Shown here in pieces: positions 55,573 to 64,000 of a DNA stretch of 64,000 nt. The DNA is taken from positions 1 through 64,000 of the forward strand of contig JAJSRW010000016.1 of the NCBI GenBank assembly GCA_022414725.1. The letters are read 5' to 3'. Within the stretch, counting starts at the first letter, position 1. Every line of letters starts with the position of its first letter. The notes under the pieces were generated by a model that saw only the letters and a list, made by a program, of their open reading frames with translations, did no database searches and was not told the origin of the DNA. The DNA comes from Microglena sp. YARC (Eukaryota > Chlorophyta > Chlorophyceae > Chlamydomonadales > Chlamydomonadaceae). A program made the position numbers and the translations under genes.

Positions 55573-55830
55573 AATCGAGGAATTGATTGTGGTTGCATCA
55601 AGTCGCGGTCAGCAAGCAGTTGGAAGTGGTTAACAAGTGACTGAATCTGTCGGGGTAGCAATGGGTTCCTGAGGTGGCATGCCGCGAGGCCACCCGGGAC
55701 GCCGATGGTTGGTGAAGAAATTGACTGTGATTGCATGTTGCGGGCTACAAGCAGTTTGAAGAGGTTGAAAGGTGGTTGTATCATGATGCGGGCTGCAAAC
55801 AATTTGAAGCGGTTGAAAGGTACCAGAATC
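55573..55830 (+). repeat. Degenerate ~60-bp tandem repeat
   Basis: Three diverged copies of ATTG(A)TTG(T)G(G/A)TTGCAT...CGGGCT(A/G)CAA(G/A)CAGTTTGAAG(A/C)GGTTGAAAGG lie at about 55573-55630, 55718-55775 and 55776-55825. No gene seen; small frames on either strand are not supported. Confidence 0.6.
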
Positions 55831-55879
55831 TGTTGGAAGCCATAGAATCCGCGATTGGCGTGGGCCAAACCCTTCGGCA

Positions 55880-55988
55880 GTTGGGGGGATGTTGGCCTCC
55901 AATTAATTACTTAATGACTCTTAACCCTAAACCTTCAAATCAAAAACCTTAACCACTAAACTTGAGTGGAGGCTAACTTCCCCCCAAC
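55880..55988. repeat. Inverted repeat in the 3' flank of the reductase gene
   Basis: Arms 55880-55901 (GTTGGGGGGATGTTGGCC then TCCA) and 55967-55988 are complementary over 22 bases with two mismatches, enclosing a 65-base AT-rich loop. The stem lies about 80 bases past the stop codon of the minus-strand gene, so it would sit in the 3' untranslated region or just beyond. Whether it acts in 3' end formation is unknown. Confidence 0.7.
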
Positions 55989-56065
55989 CCCATTGGTACG
56001 GGTGATGTGCCGAGGTTGGGAAGTCGTGGAATCCCTGCCTGCCTTTTAGCCGGAAGCTTGCGTGT

Positions 56066-59000
56066 TCAAGCCTTCATCAGGTACTTGTCCTCCTTTCCAA
56101 ATACATACTGGGAGATGACCTCACGCACAACTGCGATTCCGAGGGGAATGGCGACATGGGGTTGGAGGAAGTAGGACTTGGGCTGCATGCAGGTCATGAT
56201 CTCAGCCCACTTGGCCATCATGGTGTCGCCCTTGCGCTGCATCTCTGAGGCAACAGCGTCAAGCAGGATGGGGTACCTGGTGAGATTGAGGGGGGGATGA
56301 GTTCAGCAAATGCCAGGTTGGGGGTGTGAGTGAGTGCAGGGGGCAGGGAGGGATGAGGTGTGGGAGTGGGGGATTTAGTGGGAGATTTAAGGGAAGAGAG
56401 AGATAGAGATAGAGAGAGAGAGAGAGAAGGGAGAGAAGGGAGAGAAGGGAGAGATGGGGTTAAGAGCAGGGAGTGGGAGAGAAAAATGGGGAGGGATGGG
56501 GGAGCATCCTCAACCCACATGCACTCCAGGATGCAGCTGCCCAAATCCTCAAGGCACCACACCTGCACATCCCGTCCAATAGCCAAAGCCAAGCAGGGAG
56601 GTCACTTTAATAACCGCAATCCCCTCACTCACGACAACCACCGCACATGTCCCCCCCCCCCCCCCCCCCCCCCAAAAAAAGATATCCACTGCAGTTAGTC
56701 CCCCCCGTCCCGACCCCCTACACTAGACTACCACCGCACATGCCCCCCCCACCACCACCACCCACACACCCACACAAACACAAAAAACAGCCACTGCACT
56801 TAGTCCCCCCATCCTGACCCCCTACTCTAGACTACCACCAAACATGCCCCCCCCCCCCACACACACACACCTACACAAACAACCGAACCACTGAACTTGG
56901 TCCCCCCACCCGACCCCCGACACTCACTTGTACACAATATCAGCCATCTTCTGAGAAAGGTAGAAATCATGGCCATAGGCCTTCATGTACCGTCGCTCGT
57001 AACCGCGGCATGACTGGGCAGAAAAGTCTCCAGTCTTGAACATATCCAGCATAGTGAGAGCCGCGGCCTTGCCTCCCATCATGGCGGTGTGGATGCCCTC
57101 TCCAGTCAAGGGGTCAATGTGTCCAGCCGCGTCACCGATGATCAACAGGTGGTCGTCGTAGGTGGTCTTCAGACCCTGGCCTCCGAGGCGGAGGGCGGCC
57201 ACACGCATGCGCTCCATCTTGGCGTTGGGGCCCAAGGCGGCGGAGATGAAGGGGTCCTTCTTGATGGCGTCGTTATGCAGGCGGGGGAGGTCGGCCTCAG
57301 TCACATCTCCACAGTATCCGTCCTTGCCGGAGGGGATGAGGTAGTAGCAGAAGTTCAGCTCATCGTTGGGGTGCCTGTGGGTGGTGGTGGTGGATGGTAA
57401 GTGGTGGGTGGTTTCTTGATGGCGTCGTTATGCAGGCGGCGGAGGTCGGCCTACGTTACGTCTCCACAGTACCCGTCCTTGCCGGAGGGGATGAGGTAGT
57501 AGCATAAGTTCAGCTCATCGTTCGGGTGCCTGTGGTGGGTGGTAAGTGGCAGACTGGTGAGTGGTGGTGGGTGGTTTCAATGTAAGAGGTTCTCCACTGT
57601 GCGAGGGCTACGCGACAATCCTGAAATCAGGCTCGAGTGGCCCAAATAGCTACAACCTGGCATACAGACATCTGAAACAATGTAACACTGGAGAGACCGC
57701 CATGGAGCTCTCATCCTTGAATGGCAGGCATCGGGGGTGCTTGAAACCTGCCATAACCGGGTGGTTAATGTTGGAGGGTTGACTCATTTATTGGTTCAGC
57801 TAAATTGAGCTAATCGCCTTCATAATGCTTATGATGATAGCCTTGATAATGCTTATGATGACTACATTTTTCCTGGTGACCTACTGGACTCCATATGTGA
57901 CCTCACCTGGACAGAGTCAAGGGGGACTCGATGAACGCGTCCAACAGCCCCCCGTGACTGCTTTTAACAACTACTTCCCCAAGTAGCCTGGCAGTTTGGC
58001 AGGGGATGATTTGGATTTGATTGCCTCTCCAGGACAAATAACATGTATCAGACAATTCTCCCAGATCTCTCCTGCTTCAAAAAAAACGAATACGAATACG
58101 AATCATCTGCTGAATTGCTGAAGGTGCCGTAACATTTCCTTGTTGCCTTTCATCGATGTTACTTTTCTTTTACTCGGGATTTGACAATGACAATGTAATG
58201 GTCGCAGCTAGATACCTGCACTACAGTTTGAATGAGTGCTGTAAGTGTGGAATTTGAATTTGAACCCAATTTCAGGGAAATGCTCCGAAACACCCGGTAT
58301 TTATTTTTCATAGTTCAAATGTAAAACTCAATTGTTATCCAAACATATTCATACGATAATCTCCTTAAGACGGCGGTGCAGCCAGGCAGGGGCCACTTGG
58401 GGTAGAAGCACACACAATCGAAGTTGGTGATATGGGTTCCACCCAGTAACAATGCCCTTCTTTGTAATCCAAATCCAAACATTACAATGTTACACAAACG
58501 AATGCATGCGATATTCACCTGAAGATGGCGGCGTAGCCAGGCAGAGACCACTTGGGGTAGAAGCACACACCATCAAAGTTGGTGTTGTGGGTTCCGCCCT
58601 CAACAAAGGCTCGGCTGGAAATACCCTTGGCAGGGGCGGTGCAGTAGCCCAACTTGGTGGCCAGCTTGGAAGTGGCTCCATCAGCGATGATCAGAACACG
58701 TCCGACCACAGTGGCTCCAGTGGAGGAGGTAACAGTCCACATGCCGGTGGCCTTGTTGAACTGGGCATCGGTGACTTCGAAGTTCTCCTTCAGGGTGGCA
58801 CCTGAGCGGACGGCGCAGCGGGCAATGCGCACATCCATGTTGATACGCTTCACAGCGCAGCAGGCAGCACCGCCCAATTTGACCTGGGTCGAGGGTTAGG
58901 GTTTAGGTATAAAGATTAGGTTATAAGGGATTATTGATGGGTTAGAACCTCAGGGTAAAGGGTTTAAGTATTATATTGGAGTACAAGGGATTGTAATTAG

Positions 59001-61501
59001 TTTTTTTTACCTGGGTTTAGGATAGGCTAATAAGACCAAATAGGATAGGCTAGTTATAAGACCAATATAAGACCAATATAAGACTTATAAGACCAAATAG
59101 GATAGGATAGTTATTTTTTAAAATAACTAAGACAAAATAAGACTAAGAAGACAAAATATGATAGGCTAGTTATTTTTAACCTGGGTCTAGGATAGGCTAA
59201 TAAGACCAAATTGGCTCAAAAATGAAATCGAACCTTGGAATTGACTTTTGAAATTGTTCCTTTGGATGGCTTTAGCAGTAGATTCTTAAATGAATTTATG
59301 TGCTTCTAGAGACAGGGGCACCAATGGGTTGGTGCAACTTTGCATTGTTGCCCCTGCCTTTACATGATTCTCACAAGGCTTGCGCTGCAGGCATTCCAGC
59401 GTATGCCTTAGCTGTGTAGCAGTACCTTTCTAGAAAATAGGTTAAGTTTGAAGTCATTCGGTAATGCCTTACAGAGAATGATTTATATTCGCAGGAAAGA
59501 ATTGAGTTATATGCCTGAAGCAGATGAGTTCTGTTCGCATACCTTGGAGGCTCCAATGTAAGAGGTTCCGTTAGGGGAGACGAGGCCTCCAGCGTCTGCG
59601 AAGTGGGCCTCATTGTTGTCAACCAGTTCCTTCAGGACACCCATGTCCTCGAGGATGTGGATGGCGGGGGTACACACGGCATCACCGCAGTACTTGTCAC
59701 GGGGGAAAGTCTCCTTGTCGAGCAGGGCAACCTGGTAAGGGCAGGGGGGGGGGGGGGGGGGGGCTGCTTAGGGCAGGGCATGGGTAGGGGTAGGGGGGGA
59801 TACAGGGATTGGAGGGGCGGGCTGGGACAGACGCTGGAAATATTTGAGGGGGTCCGTACCGCGATCCCCAACATAAATAGGGGTATGTAATGGGGTGAGA
59901 TTCATCGTACAATGTTGGTCACACACTTATTAACTTTCCTGGTAAATATTTGTAATGCTGAAGACGGCCAGCAGCCAAATTGCTGCCTGGTGCCATGTAA
60001 CCATGTTTAAGATAGGATTACGTAATTTTCATGCTTTTCTTGTGGTGTTCGAATCTCGTGCTTCCGTTCAGCAAGTGGCATGGGCTATTGCTTTGGTTAA
60101 GCTGACATGGGTGGCGTCCCTCATGCAAGGTTGCGCGTCTGGGTGGGCATTGAAGGTTTCAACTCAAGACAGGAGGGAGGAGGAAGAGATAGTCGAGGGG
60201 GAGGATAGTGATGCATTGGATGGGAGAGTGCTCCAGTGAAGCAAAACTTCTTACATGTGATGCATGGGCACATGGAGCTTTAGCGCTGGGGCGGGCATCA
60301 GTACCAAGAAGATTTCTGAGAATACCGTCAGCTATAGGTAGGTTGGGCAGTGGCTAGGGTGGAGCCTCACTGTGTAGCCATGCCGGATCCAGATTCCAGA
60401 TCATGATGATGATATCAGAGTCAACGGGATCCGAAATTAAAACATCCATTCGCACCTTGACACCGCCCTTGGCCATGTAGTGAGAAGCAACGGATCCAGA
60501 GGGGCCGGCACCGACGACAACGACGTCATAGGCGTCCTTGGGCAGAGTTCCAGCGGGGTAGGGGCCCTCCTTGGGAACGTAGTTACGGGCAGCGCGCCTC
60601 CAAGCGTAGGTAGCGACCTAAAGAGGGGTGACAGCGCATGGGGGGGTCAGAATGGGAGTTGGCGGGTCAAAGAAGTTCGACCCGGCTGGAGGGCAGGCCG
60701 GGGTCGGCCAACACATGCTGTTCATTCGACAGAAACATTGGTTGGGAGATGGAATTATGGAGCGAGAGGCGGGGAGGAGGTGGGTAGCACGGTGCGAGAT
60801 CATCGATCGTGGTTGACACCCTGCTTAGGGCCATCAAGGCGTTGAAGTGGCAGGACAGGCAAAATAAGCACCGAAGTAGCTGGTATTAAGGAGGATACAG
60901 AATGCTAACATAGATATATCCGCAGGTCAAGCGTGGAAGGGTAGCAGAGGCGAGGACAGTCCAGGGGCTTTTTGAACTGACTTCAGGTGTGCGGTTCGAC
61001 AATTGAGATCACGCGTGGGAGAGATACTGCACATGGACCACTGGCGTTTCGCGAAACAGAAGCGCAGAAGCATGTAGAGAGCGGTTGTGCATAAGGAGCA
61101 ACTAGTTGGTCCACGGCTGGCGTGAGTCGGAGGTTCTCTGTCAGGTGGACGAACCCGGCATTTGCATGGTCTTCACATTTTTGGACAGCTATCCAAGCAG
61201 ATCTTTAGAAGCCATGCTATCAAAGGCAACGAGGAGGGCTCGGTCAACAGGATACACTACCCCCAAGAGTGCGAGAAGGGGATGGGGCGGCCGGAAAGAG
61301 AGGAGGAGGGGTTGGGACGGGGTGAGGATTGATGGGGGGGGGGGGGGGGGGGGGGGGATTCTTGATGATTTGTTACGGAGGATATTCTGATAATTCGCGC
61401 ACCAGGGCTGCGGAAGTAGCACCGGCAGCAATGGCGCACTCCTTCTTGTTCTTCTCCACGAAGTCCTGGGCCTGAGCCAGAGCGTCCTGAACAGCACTCA
61501 T
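56066..61501 (-). CDS. Geranylgeranyl reductase-family FAD-dependent oxidoreductase (six exons)
   Basis: Exons (minus strand) 61501-61403, 60617-60456, 59731-59543, 58883-58519, 57374-56928 and 56276-56066 all join at GT-AG sites in frame and give 490 residues. Family members use a flavin to reduce prenyl double bonds, as in chlorophyll and tocopherol side chains or archaeal lipids; the substrate here is not readable. Visible signatures: dinucleotide-binding VVVVGAGPSG (residues 65-74), PRDKYCGD (97-104; the K-x-C-G motif of the family), IIADG (215-219), and the second flavin motif GDAAG followed by DPLTGEGI (352-366). Residues 22-39 form a hydrophobic stretch before two Arg, a likely membrane anchor; no clear plastid presequence is seen. 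Length fits the family. Start: first Met, with the downstream frame intact. A squalene-epoxidase-like flavoprotein is less likely given the KYCG motif. Confidence 0.87.
56277..56927 (-). other. Intron 5 of the reductase gene
   Basis: 651 bases, donor GTGAGT, acceptor CACCAG. It interrupts a Lys codon after two bases. It holds a GA-rich tract (56396-56460), a run of 23 C on the plus strand (56651-56673) and three ~100-bp tandem copies marked by ACCACC(G/A)(C/A)ACATG at 56634, 56728 and 56831. The last copy ends right at the donor. Confidence 0.85.
57413..57529 (-). pseudogene. Decayed copy of the 5' part of reductase exon 5
   Basis: A 117-base copy of 57258-57374 without indels, roughly 92% identical, preceded by its own CCACAG acceptor. 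It keeps most residues (for example HPNDELN and CYYLIPSGKDGYCGDV) but has TAG at 57451-57453 where the real exon has a Glu codon. Inclusion would truncate the protein. Because intron sequence was copied too, this is a DNA-level duplication and not a retrocopy. Confidence 0.88.
57863..57960 (+). repeat. Dispersed repeat, second copy
   Basis: TTTTTCCTGGTGACCTACTG, GACTCCATATGTG and AACAGCCC in this order match 53408-53480, where they follow a GAT tract; here too the copy follows GATGA-rich sequence. It lies inside intron 4, antisense to the gene. The family is unknown. Confidence 0.6.
58326..58444 (-). pseudogene. Decayed copy of the 3' part of reductase exon 4
   Basis: About 80 bases match the end of exon 4 (residues around GGTHNTNFDGVCFYPKW are readable as GGTHITNFDCVCFYPKW), and the match continues about 35 bases into the intron. 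The donor dinucleotide GT is changed to GA (GTGAATATCG against GAGATTATCG), so the copy cannot be spliced in the original way. Confidence 0.85.
58884..59542 (-). other. Intron 3 of the reductase gene
   Basis: 659 bases, donor GTATGC, acceptor CCCAG, phase 0. Just upstream of the acceptor the minus strand reads CCTAAACCCTAACCCTCG, which supplies a CTAAC branch-point candidate and pyrimidines. It also resembles plant-type telomere units, but only two are present. A degenerate tandem repeat fills 59009-59220. Confidence 0.85.
59009..59220 (+). repeat. Degenerate tandem repeat in intron 3
   Basis: GGATAGGCTAATAAGACCAA and variants (GGATAGGCTAGTTAT, ATAAGACCAATATAAGACC) recur at about 59030, 59060, 59097, 59158 and 59190. 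Copies are short and diverged. Confidence 0.7.
59732..60455 (-). other. Intron 2 of the reductase gene
   Basis: 724 bases, donor GTGCGA, acceptor CCAG, phase 0. On the minus strand a run of 20 C (59763-59744) ends 12 bases before the acceptor and appears to serve as its pyrimidine tract. A 94-codon frame on the opposite strand (59955-60239) has no recognisable motif and is left out. Confidence 0.85.
60618..61402 (-). other. Intron 1 of the reductase gene
   Basis: 785 bases, donor GTGCGC, acceptor TTTAG, phase 0. It separates the N-terminal hydrophobic helix into two exons. A run of 24 C on the minus strand (61357-61334) lies 45 bases after the donor. No other feature recognised. Confidence 0.83.
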
Positions 61502-62218
61502 AGTGGCAGATAGCTCGTCGGACAATTCGGAGGAAGAGAAAGTAAAATACGAGGAGTTACTACACAGATCTGCGGCAGTATAGATAGCTGGTTAGAGAAC
61601 GGAAGTCGGCTTGGCGTGAAATTTAAAAATCCCCCTAACCACCACCACCACCAAAATCAACGGCCCCCCCGATTTGTAAGCCCTGGTTGGCTGGTACAGT
61701 TGTGAGTGGGGGTGGTGGGTTGTGCTTATATGTAGGGCGCTTGTGCTTTAGGGACCTCTCGACCCCGTTATGGCGGAGTGACTTCAAGTGTAGCGCCAAT
61801 TATGGGGTGTCGTATGGGGTGTCTCTCTCTGTCTGGCCGCGTTAGGTGACCCCAAGGTCTGCAGGAGATGAAGGCTGCTTTTGATTCGGTCTGGCCATGG
61901 CCAGCTTGCCCTCGCTCCCCCGCTGCTTATGCTTCTTATCTAACTGATGGTGACCACGTGGCCACCGTGGTGGTCGGCCTGATGAGGTGTCAGCCAACGC
62001 ATGAACATTGACCGGGCTGGAATTCCTACCAGTGACCTGGCAAGCCGACAAGTGCGCTACGAGTGCACGCATCTCATCGATTTCCGACACTGATTTCCTG
62101 TTTCGTATTTATTCCCGATTCTCGTTTTTTGCGGATTCTTGTTTTTTCCCCCCTCTTCATGGGATCGAGAGCCCCCATGTTTACCCATTTGTCCGTACGT
62201 CCGACCGACCGACCATCC
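61502..62218. other. 5' flank of the reductase gene
   Basis: Non-coding sequence upstream of the minus-strand start codon, probably holding its promoter and 5' untranslated region. I see no TATA box or other motif I would defend. Small open frames on both strands lack family resemblance. Confidence 0.5.
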
Positions 62219-62464
62219 ACAGGAAATTTCAGAGTACTGAAACCGAGCATTTCGACTGTCTCGGAACCCACCACGCCCTGACCTGATAGCACCAGGAAGG
62301 CAGCGCACGTGGGGGCGCCCAGTTCTCCGAATTGGCTGCCTCCAAGAAGAAGCCTTTGAACATGCAGCATCAGCTTCCGAATTCAAGAATCACAATTCGC
62401 GCGTTTTGTCAACAGATGCTCCTGGATTCGATGGTCAAATTTTCAGTACTCTGAAATTTCCTGT
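62219..62464. repeat. Perfect 24-bp inverted repeat, 198-bp spacing
   Basis: The arms 62219-62242 (ACAGGAAATTTCAGAGTACT plus GAAA) and 62441-62464 are exact reverse complements. Outside the arms both sides are rich in CCGACC/CCATCC motifs. The interior has no open frame of note. It may be a small foldback element; no target duplication is obvious. Confidence 0.85.
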
Positions 62465-63097
62465 GCATCCATCCGACCATCCCCATCCGTCTGACCGCGC
62501 TGAAGCCTGACACGTCAGCCAACGGTCTCGTAACTAACTCGCTTCCGTTGCCGCCTGCGCCTGTCGCTCCCTCGCGATCACTCTCCGCCATTTTTTAGCG
62601 TCTCAGGCGACGCTGCATAGAACTTGTTTCCGAGTTTATTCCCAACATTGTAAGAAGACAGAAGGTGATAGCGCTGTCTACAGGTCGGAAATCAGCGATC
62701 GGCCAACGGACCGCGGACCCCACCTCCCTCTGCCCTTCTTACGCCATGCCAACCACCTGCAGCCAATTTCCCTCGTCATCTAATACCACTCGCATCGGCG
62801 AATTGGTGCACGTCACTCCATTATTTGGACTCTACGTATTCCTCAACCAAGGCATATAGAAGATCTATGGAGTGTCTAGTAAGAGTGATCGGTTGGCAGT
62901 TAGGGACGAGGGCCAGGAACTGATTCACCTCGAAAAAGAAGAATAATAGTTCATGTGTTTTTTTAGCCAACTCTAGGCTACTCGCCGTCTTCCCAGAATT
63001 ACTGTGCAAGTCGTGTGAGACCCACAGAGCGACAGAAACCTGTCAGACTTCGAGGGTTCTTCTCTCTGGGCCAGAAAGCAAGCAGAATACCCTCAGT
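62465..63097 (+). other. 5' flank of the plus-strand small ORF
   Basis: A plus-strand frame is open without stop from about 62926 into the ORF at 63098. A strong acceptor-like site, GTGTTTTTTTTAG, ends at 62966, so 62967-63187 could be an internal exon and not a 5' leader. No promoter motif recognised. A 64-codon frame at 62665-62859 is probably chance. Confidence 0.4.
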
Positions 63098-63265
63098 ATG
63101 AGCTACAGCGACGGTTTGTACCATGATATCTATTTGGCGCGCCTGTCTGCAAAGCGAGCTGCGGAGTTGGAGCGTACAAGGGACCAGGTAAGGGAATGGG
63201 GAAGAGGACATGTAACCAATCCATTCCTGGGTGGTTTTCCAGCGCAGGAGGAGTTGAGCGGCTAA
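63098..63265 (+). CDS. Possible 55-residue protein or first exon, function unknown
   Basis: ATG at 63098 opens 55 codons to TAA at 63263-63265. The first 30 residues (MSYSDGLYHDIYLARLSAKR, then AAELERTRDQ) are charged and helix-prone and end exactly at CAG/GTAAGG, a consensus donor. A TTTTCCAGCGCAG acceptor follows, so a 60-base in-frame intron (63188-63247) could be removed, giving 35 residues ending EELSG. The frame is open on either reading. No family is recognised. Upstream frame openness means the Met might be internal to a larger exon. The head-to-head arrangement with the reductase gene suggests a shared intergenic control region, which is inference. Confidence 0.3.
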   Translation: MSYSDGLYHDIYLARLSAKRAAELERTRDQVREWGRGHVTNPFLGGFPAQEELSG

Positions 63266-63372
63266 GCACTGCCAGTACCAGCTATATATACATATTTATG
63301 TTTGCGCTGCTCGATGGATAAGCATGAATAGCGCATGCGCTCCCGTACTGGTACAATCTCTGTGTGGTGGGG

Positions 63373-63656
63373 TGTTCGGGTATTCTGTTTCTGTCCGCGC
63401 GTTCTGGCTGTGTCTGCGCGTTTCTCGACTTCTCACCTCTACGCGAACATTGCGTGATGCGTGAGCAAGCCATTCATAGCGCGCTGTCGAGCGTGTTGTC
63501 TTCATTGGTTCACAACGCATGCGAGATGTGTTCGGGTGCTCTGTTTTGGAGGACGTTCTGGCCTCATCTGCGCGTTTCTCACCTCTGCGCGACCGTTATG
63601 AGACGCGCAAACAAGCCGGTCTTGTTGCGTGTTGTCGAGCGTGCTGTCTTCGTCTG
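63373..63656 (+). repeat. Diverged tandem duplication, ~156-bp period
   Basis: TGTTCGGGT(A/G)(T/C)TCTGTTT begins copies at 63373 and 63529. Both continue with GTTCTGGC, TCTGCGCGTTTCTC, CACCTCT(A/G)CGCGA and GTCGAGCGTG(T/C)TGTCTTC, ending near 63507 and 63656. Frames that cross both copies are chance products. Confidence 0.8.
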
Positions 63657-63658
63657 TT

Positions 63659-63689
63659 GAAAGAAGGAAGGAAGGAAGGAAGGAAGGAA
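63659..63689 (+). repeat. (GAAG)n microsatellite
   Basis: About seven GAAG/GGAA units follow the second copy of the 156-bp duplication. Confidence 0.9.
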
Positions 63690-63838
63690 TCAGTCACATG
63701 CTGAGCAAGACAGTGCCGAGTTTGTTCACAGCTGATGTAGTTCACACACAACACAAATTCTAAGGCTCTCCCTCATTCGACAAATCTCCCTCAGTTTTTG
63801 TTGTAATTGTAGGAACCAGTGTCTTTACACATAGCACC

Positions 63839-64000
63839 ATGGTGCTCCTAGTCGCCTCCTGGATAGTACTAGCAGCTTTCTTGGGCAAAAAAGTGGACTT
63901 AGGGGTGGACTCTCAAGTCACTAAGTCCCCCTTGCCTCTGTCAAGCCGCGGGCACATTTGTATTCCAGTAGGACACGAGGAAAATGTTACCATCTGCAGC
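63839..64000 (+). CDS. Start of a possible secreted or membrane protein (partial, runs off the window)
   Basis: ATG at 63839 in a favourable ACCATGG context opens 54 codons to the window end. Residues 1-16 (MVLLVASWIVLAAFLG) form a hydrophobic core followed by Lys-Lys, like a signal peptide or signal anchor. The rest so far (CIPVGHEENVTIC and neighbours) is polar, with two Cys and one possible N-glycosylation site (NVT). No family recognised. A TTGTAATTGTAG acceptor-like site lies 27 bases upstream and the frame is open back to it, so this may be an internal exon. Confidence 0.4.
   Translation, partial: MVLLVASWIVLAAFLGKKVDLGVDSQVTKSPLPLSSRGHICIPVGHEENVTICS

Larger units (their letters stand above)
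57375..58518 (-). other. Intron 4 of the reductase gene
   Basis: 1144 bases, donor GTGAAT, acceptor CCACAG, splitting an Arg codon (AG/G). It contains decayed copies of the end of exon 4 (58326-58444) and of the start of exon 5 (57413-57529), a dispersed repeat (57863-57960) also found at 53408-53480, and a 23-bp direct duplication (57820-57866) containing ATAATGCTTATGATGA. Confidence 0.87.

Noticed and set aside
58892..58908. Telomere-like AGGGTTAGGGTTTAGG
   Set aside because: Only two to three units, placed just upstream of the exon 4 acceptor, where the complement works as a branch-point and pyrimidine region. Not an interstitial telomere array.
59955..60239. 94-residue plus-strand ORF inside intron 2
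   Set aside because: Antisense to the gene, no motif or similarity I recognise, and no splice or start evidence.
62665..62859. 64-residue plus-strand ORF
   Set aside because: No recognisable composition, start context or downstream continuation; probably chance.

Overview
The window is eukaryotic nuclear DNA. It carries a six-exon gene with spliceosomal GT-AG introns, LINE-type retrotransposon remnants, short inverted-repeat DNA transposons and very long tandem arrays. Nothing identifies the species. GC-ending codon choice, dense small introns and heavy microsatellite load would fit a unicellular alga or related protist, but that is inference. About five sixths of the window is repeat.

Layout. 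1-38460 is one AT-rich satellite with an 88-bp unit, roughly 420 copies on one strand sense. It is highly homogeneous at 7.3-20.6 and 23.6-37.8 kb and scrambled by indels at 1-7.3 and 20.6-23.6 kb. 38457-40620 is a chain of GC-rich, trinucleotide and ~145-bp minisatellites. 40697-43850 is a 155-bp minisatellite split by a LINE fragment that itself holds a second, inverted copy of the same LINE. 43850-51845 is a ~45-bp minisatellite with an invariant hairpin core; all three forward frames stay open across it, but it does not look coding. 51846-53580 holds a short exon-like unique patch, duplicated segments, G-runs, TG, CTT and GAT tracts. 53730-55990 is intergenic sequence with a TA-flanked inverted-repeat element, a hAT-like element with an 8-bp target duplication, and foldbacks.

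Genes. The one confident protein gene lies at 61501-56066 on the minus strand. It encodes a 490-residue FAD-dependent oxidoreductase of the geranylgeranyl reductase family, assembled from six exons whose junctions keep frame. Its fourth intron carries two decayed partial exon copies. To its right, on the plus strand, are a possible 55-residue small ORF (63098-63265) and the start of a possible secreted or membrane protein that runs off the window end (63839-64000). The two sides are separated by about 1.6 kb that may hold divergent promoters. No operon, CRISPR array, rRNA or tRNA was found.
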